Positions 43,523 to 50,989 of a stretch of 50,989 nt of DNA are shown piece by piece. The notes beneath the pieces were generated by a model. That model made no database searches, was not told the origin of the DNA, and was given only the letters and a program-made list of their open reading frames with translations. Origin of the DNA: an uncultured Acetobacteraceae bacterium (lineage in GTDB: Bacteria > Pseudomonadota > Alphaproteobacteria > Acetobacterales > Acetobacteraceae); contig CALTUD010000030.1 of assembly GCA_943912335.1 (NCBI GenBank), positions 1 to 50,989 on the forward strand. Reading direction: 5' to 3'. The position numbers and the translations under genes are program-made. Numbering within the stretch: the stretch's first letter is position 1; every line of letters starts with the position of its first letter.

Positions 43523-43903
43523 GGCAGCAGAGGTGGTCATCGGCGTGTCGGAAAGTATACCCTCGCGAATAGACGCGTTCGCGGAGACGCAGGTTGATAC
43601 GAGGTTTAGTAACACCCCCTGCGACAATAGTTTCGGGTTGTTGACAACACACCGCTATCGATTGTATCAGAGCCTATGCGCACAGCCATGAACATCGTCT
43701 GCGGGTCGATGCACCACGCGGCTGGTCGTGCCATCTTCCAGTTTCTGGAAATGCCCATAGCTCGGTGAGCCCCCTCTGTTAGAGAGGGGTGGCAATCGAA
43801 ACCTTCGTTGAAAGCAATCGGGAAGACTTCTCGCGGGACCTCTGGTCCGCGAGCGATTGATTGAGACAGCGAAGTTTGTTGTGTCTCTCCGGGTTGGAAC
43901 CTC
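43523..43903. other. candidate end region of the Tn7-like element
   Basis: In Tn7-type elements the end lies just upstream of tnsA. This 381-base region holds GACAATAG and GACAACAC about 20 bases apart near 43623-43642, a near-palindrome GTTGT-TG-ACAAC, and four CGATTG/CAATCG copies between 43648 and 43860. It also holds two hairpins (CCCCTCT/AGAGGGG at 43771-43789; CTCGCGGGACC with GGTCCGCGAG at 43830-43853). The exact terminus cannot be fixed without the opposite end. Confidence 0.35.
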
Positions 43904-44716
43904 ATGATGGAACGCGATACATCTCGCTTGTCCACGGCAGGGCACGTGGTCTCCGGCGTGTTGCGCCTGGACATCGCTGCCTGTCCGGCCGCGTGTACGT
44001 CGGTGGTCACGTCGGCGGTGGCGGGGAGAACTTTCGTGCGGCGCGTCGCTGCGCGGTCGCGGGAAACCGTGGTTGGCCAGTTTCCAAGTTTCAAAATGAA
44101 TTCGACGTTCCCCGCGGAGTCCGACTGCGAAGCGGGTATCCTGATGCTTGCAGACGTGCACGAAGAGGTTCGCGCTTTTCGTCCCCAGGCGCTGCGGGTC
44201 TATTTCACCCATGGTGGCCGGACGGTATCGGCCTGCCCTGACATCGCCGTTGTCCGAATCGACGGACGCCCCGAACTTTGGGAATGCAAGCCGAACCGCG
44301 GAGTAGGCCGCACGGCATATCATCGCCTGCGCGACCTTTATCACGCGCTGCAGGCCGTTGGCATTCGATACCGCGTAAGGCAGCCTTTCAAGGCGCTGCG
44401 AGAGCCCCGGCGCAGAAACGCGACGCTTCTATGGCGCCATGCCGACTGTCACCTCCCCGACGGTCTGGCGGTCCAAGCCCAGGATGCGGTCCAGGCCGGT
44501 GTTTCGACTATTGGGATGCTCGCCAGTCGGACGGGAGCATCGTTCCAGATGCTCTTTGCGCTGGCGGCACGCGGTCATATCGCCGTCGATATTGGTTTGA
44601 CGCCCCTTGGGCATGACTCGCTTGTTCGCATGCCAATTCCTGGGGCGAGCTCGGGAGCTTTCGACGCAGCCGATGCCGCGTCCAGCAATGCCCGTAACAT
44701 CATAAGCTCGACCTGA
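43904..44716 (+). CDS. tnsA: TnsA-like transposon endonuclease
   Basis: A 270-residue protein. The core FVRRVAARSRETVVGQFPSF, KMNSTFPAESDCEAGILMLA, then DVHEEVRAFRPQALRVYF, the CPDIAVV strand and GRPELWECKPN is the TnsA-type PD-(D/E)xK nuclease. Candidate catalytic residues are Glu76, Asp113 and Glu127-x-Lys129. TnsA cuts the 5' ends of the transposon, allowing cut-and-paste movement with TnsB. The C-terminal part (AGVSTIGMLASRTGASFQML with FALAARGHIAVDIG) is a winged-helix, as in TnsA. It is followed 60 bases later by a second TnsA-like gene. Confidence 0.82.
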   Translation: MMERDTSRLSTAGHVVSGVLRLDIAACPAACTSVVTSAVAGRTFVRRVAARSRETVVGQFPSFKMNSTFPAESDCEAGILMLADVHEEVRAFRPQALRVYFTHGGRTVSACPDIAVVRIDGRPELWECKPNRGVGRTAYHRLRDLYHALQAVGIRYRVRQPFKALREPRRRNATLLWRHADCHLPDGLAVQAQDAVQAGVSTIGMLASRTGASFQMLFALAARGHIAVDIGLTPLGHDSLVRMPIPGASSGAFDAADAASSNARNIISST

Positions 44717-44776
44717 ACGCACCAAGCCGCTCCCGCCAGGGGGCCACGGTTTCCCGCGTATCCAGGAATGTCACAG

Positions 44777-45463
44777 ATGTCCGGTTTGATTCAGGTGTCG
44801 CGCTCCGCGGACGCCGAAGTCCCGTCGTTCGTCCGCCGCTGCCGCCATCGCAACGCCATGTCGACAGCAGCAAGCGAGAAGCTTCGTACCGACGTGCGTT
44901 GGACCACAGCTGCCCAGGGGGAACTGGCAGCGCTGTTCGAAATCACGCACGGAGTAGTGTCCTATAACCCGTGGCCGGGTCCCGTGGTCGTACGTGCCGG
45001 ATGGCGTTCGGTCTGGGAATACTGGCCAGCCATGAGTGTCGCTTCTGATACCGGATTGGTGACGTTCGTCGACGTCGTTCATCCGCAGGACGAAGCAGAA
45101 CGTTCTGTAATGGAATTCGACTCCCTGTTGCGTGAAGCACTGCGCGTGCGCGGCATTGCCTTACTCACCGTCCGCCGTGGAAACCTCAACGCCGACCATA
45201 AGGTCCGGGTCGGGAAACAGGTTCGCAGCTACACAGGCTGGCCGATGCCCGACAGAGGTTGCGTCGCTAACCTGATGCAACTTGTCGGTCTCGATGGTCG
45301 AGGAAGTTCGTTCGGGCAATTGGCCTCCACCGACGGTTCAGGGCAGTCCCTGGTTGCGGCTGCCTGCCTGCTCGTCATGCGGAGAGCGCTCCAGCTTACC
45401 GTTCACCGTGACGGTTTTGCTGCCTCCATCCTGACCGTCCCTGGCAACGGCTGGGGAAAGTGA
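44777..45463 (+). CDS. second TnsA-like protein with lost catalytic residues
   Basis: ATG 44777 is chosen for its AGGA spacing (ATG 44768 is possible), giving 228 residues. It aligns by eye with the preceding TnsA along its whole core: SFVRRCRHRN matches TFVRRVAARS, ITHGVVSYNPWPGPVVV matches DVHEEVRAFRPQALRVY, EYWPAMSVA matches SACPDIAVV, and GLVTFVDVVHP matches PELWECKPN. At the active site Asp becomes Ala (YWPAM) and the E-x-K becomes D-x-V (VDVV), so it should be inactive as a nuclease. It probably partners the active TnsA or TnsB in a heteromeric complex. Its stop overlaps the tnsB start region. I know of no named family for it. Confidence 0.65.
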   Translation: MSGLIQVSRSADAEVPSFVRRCRHRNAMSTAASEKLRTDVRWTTAAQGELAALFEITHGVVSYNPWPGPVVVRAGWRSVWEYWPAMSVASDTGLVTFVDVVHPQDEAERSVMEFDSLLREALRVRGIALLTVRRGNLNADHKVRVGKQVRSYTGWPMPDRGCVANLMQLVGLDGRGSSFGQLASTDGSGQSLVAAACLLVMRRALQLTVHRDGFAASILTVPGNGWGK

Positions 45464-45465
45464 AC

Positions 45466-47574
45466 ATGTTTCAAATCCATGCAAACCGAAAGTTCTTGAT
45501 GGACGGACAGACGCTGACCTTTCGGCGATATGTTCGCGGAAAGGAACAGCCCTACGTCTTCGAGGATGAGGACCGTTTCCCGCTCACCTTCAGCCACGAA
45601 GAGCTTGCGGAAGCACGCGACATGAATCGGCTCCGCGACTGGACGGCGCCGTCCCCTGCGATTGTCCGTGCAGATTCAATCATTCAACGGGCACCAATCA
45701 CGTTTAGCAGCGCCACCGAGATGGAACGGCTGACCGCGGAACGAAACCAGGACTACGTCAACGCGTGGCTCGCGAAGCCGGGTACGCCGAAGTCCGTACG
45801 CGGGCTCGCTCCCATCATTGAGGCGGTGCATGCCCGCCGGGCCGTAATGGCTGAGCAGCAGAGGTGCTTCGAACCGCCACCGCTGTCGGTCAGTCGCCTC
45901 CAGCAGCTCATCCGCAGATACCAGATGGCAGGCGAGGTCGCAGACGCCCTGGTGCCACAGGTCCGGCTACGTGGGAACCATCGCCAGCGGCTCAGCCAGA
46001 CCGTGATGGACATCATCCAGGATAAAATCGACGACGTGTACTTGGTCCGAAACGGGCAGAACGTAGCAGGCCTCCATCGCATCGTGGTCGACGAAATCGA
46101 GCGCGGGAATTTGCGCAACCGTAGTGGGAGTCCCCTGATGAAGCCAAGCTACCAGGCAGTTCGGCGGGTCGTTGGAGGGCTGTGCCCCTACACAATTACG
46201 TTCTGTCGCGAGGGCGAACAGGCCGCGAACGCGCGGTTCCGGCAGGTCGGCAGCGGCATCGTTACTGAACGGGCGAACGAAGTCTGGGAAATTGATGACA
46301 CCCGTGTCGACCTCATCTGTCTTCACGAGGACGGGAAGACCGTTATCGGTCGGCCCTGGATGACGGTCGTCATCGACCGCCATACGCGCATGATTATGTC
46401 GTTCGTGCTGACGTTCTCGCCGCCCGATACCGAAAGCGCGCTGGAAGCTATGCGCCTCGCCATCCACCGCAAGGAACGATTGGCCTTGGGCGGACCCGAC
46501 CTGAGGTCGGACTGGCCTGCGGAAGGGCGCCCTGACGCCGTCCATGTCGACAACGGCAAGCAGTACAACTCCGCAGCGTTCAAGCGCGGCGTTACGCGGC
46601 TCGGCATCCAGCACAACACGCTTCCAGTCCTCAAGGCTTGGTACAAGGGAACCGTTGAGCGCCTTATCGGCACCGTCATGCGGCAGGTCTTCCACCTGGT
46701 TCCCGGCACCACCCATTCGAACATCTTCGACCGCGACAGGGAGGCTCCGCCCGAGCAGGTCGCCGTGGCCACTTTGGCCGACGCGAAGGCGAAGCTGCTT
46801 GCCTGGGTGGTCAACGAATACCAGCACAGGCCGCACCGAGGCATCGGGTCGACGCCATACAAGATGTGGAAAGAGAGCCTGCAGAAGCACCCGCTCCGCA
46901 TGCCGCACGCTAGAGAGCAGATTGATGTCGCCCTTTCGGTCACTGCCGCCAGGACAATCCGCAACGGGGGCATCGAGGTGGATGGCCTGCGCTATCTTAC
47001 GGCGCACGGACTGCGGCTGGAGATGGCTCCGGGACGGGGTGGCGAACGAGAGGTCGTCGTCCGCCGCAATCCCGGCGACCTGACCGTCATCCAGTTTCTT
47101 GATGCCGGGGTCGGCGACCCGACGCGCGAGGTCTGGCATGACGCGCACATCTGCGCCGCGCACAAGCCCCGGGTCGTCGGACGCACTCTGGACGAATATC
47201 GCCTCGCCAAACAGCTCAGGGCGAACAGCCCGGACCTGTCGAACGACGACCTGGACTGGAACCGAACCTACGAAATGGTCGGAGCCGACCTTCAGGATGA
47301 GGCATCCAGCCATCGCCTCGGTGACCGCGTACGCGCCGAAGGAAAACGGGAACGAATCATTCAACAGGCTGAGCGTCGAACCACGACCGAAAGGAACGCC
47401 GGTACAATCGAAGAAGGCGACGACCTGCAGGCCCGTCTCGATGCAACCGAGCAGTTTTTGCCTGCCGACGACCGCGGTGCCGTTCCGCTCGTCGCGAGCG
47501 AGGGATTATCGCCGGACCATTTCCGCCGGGGACGCGCTCCGCGTTCCCGACGCCGCGATGCGGAAGAGGTCTGA
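45466..47574 (+). CDS. tnsB: TnsB/TniA-like DDE transposase
   Basis: ATG 45466 with GGGGA upstream gives 702 residues; GTG 45460 overlapping the previous stop is the alternative. The retroviral-integrase-type catalytic core carries Asp277 (NEVWEIDDTRVDL), Asp362 (AVHVDNGKQYNS) and Glu398 (WYKGTVERLIGT), a D-84-D-35-E spacing. N-terminal helix-turn-helix regions (residues 120-250) bind the transposon ends, and the Mu-type C-terminal barrel includes GGIEVDGLRYLTAHGLRLEM. This enzyme joins the 3' ends to target DNA. Its stop is followed directly by tnsC (TGAATG). Confidence 0.92.
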   Translation: MFQIHANRKFLMDGQTLTFRRYVRGKEQPYVFEDEDRFPLTFSHEELAEARDMNRLRDWTAPSPAIVRADSIIQRAPITFSSATEMERLTAERNQDYVNAWLAKPGTPKSVRGLAPIIEAVHARRAVMAEQQRCFEPPPLSVSRLQQLIRRYQMAGEVADALVPQVRLRGNHRQRLSQTVMDIIQDKIDDVYLVRNGQNVAGLHRIVVDEIERGNLRNRSGSPLMKPSYQAVRRVVGGLCPYTITFCREGEQAANARFRQVGSGIVTERANEVWEIDDTRVDLICLHEDGKTVIGRPWMTVVIDRHTRMIMSFVLTFSPPDTESALEAMRLAIHRKERLALGGPDLRSDWPAEGRPDAVHVDNGKQYNSAAFKRGVTRLGIQHNTLPVLKAWYKGTVERLIGTVMRQVFHLVPGTTHSNIFDRDREAPPEQVAVATLADAKAKLLAWVVNEYQHRPHRGIGSTPYKMWKESLQKHPLRMPHAREQIDVALSVTAARTIRNGGIEVDGLRYLTAHGLRLEMAPGRGGEREVVVRRNPGDLTVIQFLDAGVGDPTREVWHDAHICAAHKPRVVGRTLDEYRLAKQLRANSPDLSNDDLDWNRTYEMVGADLQDEASSHRLGDRVRAEGKRERIIQQAERRTTTERNAGTIEEGDDLQARLDATEQFLPADDRGAVPLVASEGLSPDHFRRGRAPRSRRRDAEEV

Positions 47575-48573
47575 ATGACCGACGAGGCAAGCCTGTCGAC
47601 CGCGACCTACCCCCTGCCGAAAGACGCGTTGGGTCGCGTGTTCATCGACACCGACGAGGTATGTCGCATCTTCCGGGCACTCGATGAACTCATGGAGGAG
47701 CCCGCGACGGCGACCAACGGCAAGGGGGTCGCCATCCTTGGACCTGCACGTTGCGGCAAATCCTCGGTCATCAAGGAATACATTTTGCGCTGTGCCGAAC
47801 GCGATGTCGCAGACCGTCCGGGCGAGGGTGTCGTACGTCGGCCTCTGAAGGTTCTTAGCCTCTCGCTCCAACCGGGCACCAGGCTGAATTCCATCGCAAG
47901 CCAAGTCCTACAGGCGCTGAACCACCCGGCGCCGTTCCATGGCGGCCAGGACGCGCGCACAATTCGCGTCATTCAGGAGATCAAGCGGGGCGGTTACGAC
48001 CTGTTGGTCATCGACGAGATTCATCATCTCGTCAGTTCCGACACCCGGAGGGTGCGCGAGAACGGCTCCCACTGGCTCACCCATGTCCTGGACGCGACCC
48101 GCTGTCCGATGGTCCTGGTCGGCTACAGCGCCTTCAGGGGCATCCTCAGCGAGAACGGCTTCCTGGGCGGCCGTCTCGTCCCGGTGTCTCCACTGCGAGC
48201 ATACGTTCTCGACGACCCGGAGAGCTTCGGCATGTTCAGGGTAATCCTCGAGGAGTTCGAGGATGCTCTGGGTCTCACGGAGCCTTCGGGTCTGTCCGTG
48301 CCGGATACAGCGCGGCGCATCCTGACCCTTTGTAACGGGCGCATCGGACTGTTGGAGAATTTCCTAACCCATGCCCGGATGGTCGCGCGCCGGAGAAAGC
48401 ACAACTGCCTTCGGCGCGAAGTGCTTCGCGAAGCCGCCGAGGGTGTGCGCCAGACTTGGTGCGCCCTGCTCTTCAACCCGTTCGAGGTGCCCGACCTCGA
48501 TGACGCCATTCGTCGCAATGGTCGTGACTTCGTCGTGGTCGGCGACGGTCCGGCCGGGCGGAGGTCGAAATGA
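47575..48573 (+). CDS. tnsC: TnsC/TniB-like AAA+ transposition regulator
   Basis: A 332-residue ATPase. Walker A is GPARCGKSS (from residue 56), Walker B is YDLLVIDEIHHLVSSDT, and sensor-type PMVLVGYSAF and ILTLCNGRIGLLENFLTHAR follow. TnsC/TniB proteins form filaments on target DNA and connect the target selector (TniQ) with the transposase. It starts immediately after tnsB and its stop overlaps the tniQ start (ATGA), so the three are one operon. Length fits the TniB branch more than the larger Tn7 TnsC. Confidence 0.9.
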   Translation: MTDEASLSTATYPLPKDALGRVFIDTDEVCRIFRALDELMEEPATATNGKGVAILGPARCGKSSVIKEYILRCAERDVADRPGEGVVRRPLKVLSLSLQPGTRLNSIASQVLQALNHPAPFHGGQDARTIRVIQEIKRGGYDLLVIDEIHHLVSSDTRRVRENGSHWLTHVLDATRCPMVLVGYSAFRGILSENGFLGGRLVPVSPLRAYVLDDPESFGMFRVILEEFEDALGLTEPSGLSVPDTARRILTLCNGRIGLLENFLTHARMVARRRKHNCLRREVLREAAEGVRQTWCALLFNPFEVPDLDDAIRRNGRDFVVVGDGPAGRRSK

Positions 48574-50984
48574 ACAGGTCCTATGTGCTGCCGCACGCTC
48601 TCCGTCCTCTGGAGGACGAGACGCTGGCATCCCTGGTCACCCGGAATGCCGCGAACTACGGGTTCACGAACCCCATGTTGGTTCTGACGCCGCTCGGCCT
48701 TTCCATCGACAGGCTCCAGGTCCTGGCGCACGCTCGTCCGCAAGAAGGCCTGGACACGCTTCTCGGAGTGGATGCGGCGACCATGCGAAGCCTGTCATCA
48801 TGGCACGAAACGCCAGGCATGGCCCGCGTGGGTGGCCGGGACATCCGTCGGGGCTTCGTCCACATTGGCCTAAGGCGCTTCTGCCCGACCTGCCTGACGC
48901 AGTCCCTTCATCACCGGGCCATCTGGGATATTCCCGCGGTCACCGCGTGCCCGCGGCACGGCGGCATTCTGGTCACTGTCTGCCCCGGCTGCGGTAAACC
49001 GCCGCAGTGGGGGGGAGGCCGTCTCGATCGGTGCGGGCACGACGAATGTGCCTTCGATTTGAGGCAGGATCTCCGGTCAGGCCTCAGCGAGGTTCCCGTC
49101 CACGTCGCGGGTCTCCATGCCCTCTACGACCAGGGTGTCGGCGCCACGTTGCACAGGCTCGGCCTCGACTTCGGGAAGGCGGTCGAGGTGGCGTTCATCC
49201 TTGGCAGCTACATCCAGCGTATCGGGCTCATGGGGAACATCAGGGGATTGTCCCGGCAGGACCCTGCGGTAACGGCCGGGACGATGGCGGTAGGCTGGGC
49301 CACCCTGGCTGATTGGCCGCAGGGCTTCGACCGCATGCTGGACGGCCTCCGTGGACATGCGCAGGGCCGGAGAGGGCGATACGGTCTTCGGCGCGAATTT
49401 GGGGATTTCGCGAAATGGCTGTCGGCGCATGTCAGCCATGGCTGGTCCCAACCCTTCCAGGACGCGTTCGCCGCCTATCTGGGGAGGCAGTCCGACCTCC
49501 GCACAACAAGCAAGGGGCTGCGCCGGTTCGGATCTCCCGCCCGGCTGCGCCATCTGCACATGACGCTCACCGACGCGGCGGCGTTTCTCGGCGTGGCCCA
49601 GCAGACCATGCTCGACCTCGCCGACCGCGAGGATCTCTACCTGGTCCGTCCGGCAGGAGGCGGCGCACCATCTCTGCTGTGCGTCGATCGCGTCCATGAC
49701 CTGAAGGAAAGGCAGCAGGCTACCTTGTCGAGAGGAGAGGCAGCCGACATGCTGGGCGTCGGGGTCGTCTTCTTCCGGAAGATGCTTGAGGCTGGCCTCT
49801 TGACCGTGGTCGCCGAGAACGACCGCGTGACGCATTATCGGGTCATCGTCCGAAGCGAAGTGGAGGACTTCATCCGTCGAGCCACCTGTCGCCTGGAGGC
49901 GGCGCCTTCCAGGGGCAACCTGGTACCGCTCCGGCATGCTATGGCGGGCAGGCGGGATATGCTGGATGTCCTGCGCGCGGTGGTGGACGGGCGTCTCCGG
50001 CCCAGGGCTCTCCGGGTCGGCGAACCGGGACTGCGGAGCCTGCTGTTCGACAGCCTCGAGGTCGAGGAGATCGTACCGCCTCGAAAGGCAACTTTATCCT
50101 TGGTCGAGGCGGCGCAGGCACTCGGGGCGGATATCGAAAGCGTCCGGGAATGGGCGCAGGACGGCTATCTGCCCATCCTCCGGTCGACCTCGCGCACCGA
50201 GCGGGGCGACCGTGTCATGGAGCAGGGCCTGCTGCAGTTCCGGACCGATTTCGTCACAAGCTTTGAGGTCGGCAGATTGGCATCCACGACCGGTAGGTGG
50301 GCGGTGGAACGCCTGCGGTTCCTTGGGCAGCTGCCATTACCCTCGGTGGCGCCGACTAGGCTCTACCACCGCGCGGAGATCACCGCCGACATCGTCGCGC
50401 GCATCCGTCCACGGGAATCTCCCGGACGTGCCGCCTCGGCTGAGGAGGCGAATGCTCTCGTTGACAAAGTGGGTGCCGACGTCGCGCGGCAGCTTGATCT
50501 GAAGCTGCGTCGCGCGCGGAGCAGCTTCTCCGATCAGACCGGAAAGCTCTATCTCCAGGTCATCGTTGGGAGGCGGCAGAGAAGCTTTTCGAAATACGTG
50601 TTCCGCTTCAATCCTGGCATGCAGGCTAGATTGTCGGTGGCAGAAGACGGTTGGCTTGCCTTGGCCCTGACAGAGTTCGACAGCTATGTCCTCGTGCCCT
50701 GGGCACGTGCGGAAGCAATCGTCGGGGGTATCAAGGGTAAGAGGCGTGGTCTGAGGATTGAGGTAGATGCCGAGGGGCATGTGCAGGAGGCGGAACTGAG
50801 CGGGATGCAGAAATGGGCTAGGGCTCGGACCCATAAACTGTTTAAAGCGACACGGCGGGATGTGATTCACGGTCTGTCGGGAGGATCGTGCGATGGCGGA
50901 CCTGTTTTGGCTGACGGAGGCGCAGATGACCCGACTTCAGCCGCTGTTGCCGAACAAGCCGCGCGGTGTGCCGCGGGTGGATGA
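48570..50984 (+). CDS. tniQ: TniQ-family target-selection protein, 3' end replaced by an IS insertion
   Basis: Starts at the ATGA overlap. The opening LPHALRPLEDETLASLVTRN is typical of TniQ. Zinc ligands follow in FCPTCLTQSLHHRAIW, TACPRHGGILVTVCPGCGKP and DRCGHDECAFDL. Several helix-turn-helix-like segments come later (TLTDAAAFLGVAQQTMLDLA, LSRGEAADMLGVGVVFFRKM, SLVEAAQALGADIESVREWA), as in TnsD-type proteins that read a specific target. About 750 residues are native. At CTAG (50818-50821) an IS5-type element begins, and the last 55 residues are encoded by it. The protein is probably truncated and possibly impaired. Confidence 0.85.
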   Translation: MNRSYVLPHALRPLEDETLASLVTRNAANYGFTNPMLVLTPLGLSIDRLQVLAHARPQEGLDTLLGVDAATMRSLSSWHETPGMARVGGRDIRRGFVHIGLRRFCPTCLTQSLHHRAIWDIPAVTACPRHGGILVTVCPGCGKPPQWGGGRLDRCGHDECAFDLRQDLRSGLSEVPVHVAGLHALYDQGVGATLHRLGLDFGKAVEVAFILGSYIQRIGLMGNIRGLSRQDPAVTAGTMAVGWATLADWPQGFDRMLDGLRGHAQGRRGRYGLRREFGDFAKWLSAHVSHGWSQPFQDAFAAYLGRQSDLRTTSKGLRRFGSPARLRHLHMTLTDAAAFLGVAQQTMLDLADREDLYLVRPAGGGAPSLLCVDRVHDLKERQQATLSRGEAADMLGVGVVFFRKMLEAGLLTVVAENDRVTHYRVIVRSEVEDFIRRATCRLEAAPSRGNLVPLRHAMAGRRDMLDVLRAVVDGRLRPRALRVGEPGLRSLLFDSLEVEEIVPPRKATLSLVEAAQALGADIESVREWAQDGYLPILRSTSRTERGDRVMEQGLLQFRTDFVTSFEVGRLASTTGRWAVERLRFLGQLPLPSVAPTRLYHRAEITADIVARIRPRESPGRAASAEEANALVDKVGADVARQLDLKLRRARSSFSDQTGKLYLQVIVGRRQRSFSKYVFRFNPGMQARLSVAEDGWLALALTEFDSYVLVPWARAEAIVGGIKGKRRGLRIEVDAEGHVQEAELSGMQKWARARTHKLFKATRRDVIHGLSGGSCDGGPVLADGGADDPTSAAVAEQAARCAAGG

Positions 50985-50989
50985 TCGCC
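50819..50989 (+). mobile_element. IS5-family element, left end (continues beyond the window)
   Basis: Sequence identity changes at a CTAG in the tniQ frame; GGGCTCGGACCCATAAAC is the likely terminal inverted repeat. A transposase start follows at 50893. The right end is outside the window, so length and target duplication cannot be checked. Confidence 0.7.
50893..50989 (+). CDS. IS5-family transposase, N-terminal part (cut by window edge)
   Basis: ATG at 50893 follows GGGAGGATCGTGCG and begins MADLFWLTEAQMTRLQPLLP, continuing NKPRGVPRVDDR to the edge. This is the standard opening of IS5-family (IS427-like group) transposases and parallels MPKLPMLSEAQMRRLEPFFP in the broken copy at 32.8 kb, though the two are clearly different elements. 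Only 32 codons are visible. Confidence 0.8.
   Translation, partial: MADLFWLTEAQMTRLQPLLPNKPRGVPRVDDR

Overview
The window (50,989 bases, GC-rich) reads as a chromosomal segment of an alphaproteobacterium, most likely an acetic acid bacterium or close relative (Acetobacteraceae). The protein types, the ispH-thrB-rnhA operon order and a structured intergenic repeat present in two copies fit that group. This is an inference; no rRNA or other definitive marker is present.

Bases 1-19,680 are conserved chromosome. They hold a truncated OPT-family transporter, small enzyme clusters each with an adjacent divergent regulator (alcohol dehydrogenase with HxlR; deacetylase/SDR/SnoaL operon with LysR; NUDIX with DeoR), and a probable copper-handling operon (DUF2946, TonB-dependent receptor, PepSY membrane protein). 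These are followed by an outer-membrane barrel, a drug exporter, a solitary gcvH, a lipoprotein, and ispH-thrB-rnhA. Two copies of a roughly 122-base three-hairpin repeat lie between convergent genes at 3.35 and 6.71 kb.

From about 19.68 kb to the end lies an accessory island of defence, toxin and mobile genes. In order it holds: an 81-aa protein; an orphan AbiEi-like regulator; a 1473-aa protein joining an Mrr-like nuclease to a STAND NTPase (Avs-like); a 2002-aa helicase with DUF4011, Vsr-like and DUF3320 regions; and an internally deleted IS5-family element abutting its stop codon. Next come a secreted-muramidase gene overlapping a probable periplasmic immunity gene; an operon built around a soluble FtsH-like AAA+/M41 metalloprotease with several small proteins and an MbcA/ParS-like protein; hipBA with a strong operator-like palindrome; a Phd-like antitoxin; and an AbiEii-like protein with a changed active site.

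The right end (43.5 kb onward) is a Tn7-like transposition module: a TnsA-like nuclease, a second TnsA-like protein that appears to have lost the catalytic residues, a DDE transposase, an AAA+ regulator and a TniQ protein. The tniQ gene is cut by another IS5-family element that runs off the window.

The best candidates for undescribed biology are the soluble FtsH-like protease operon (35.19-38.70 kb), the paired active/inactive TnsA proteins (43.90-45.46 kb), and the covarying three-hairpin repeat.
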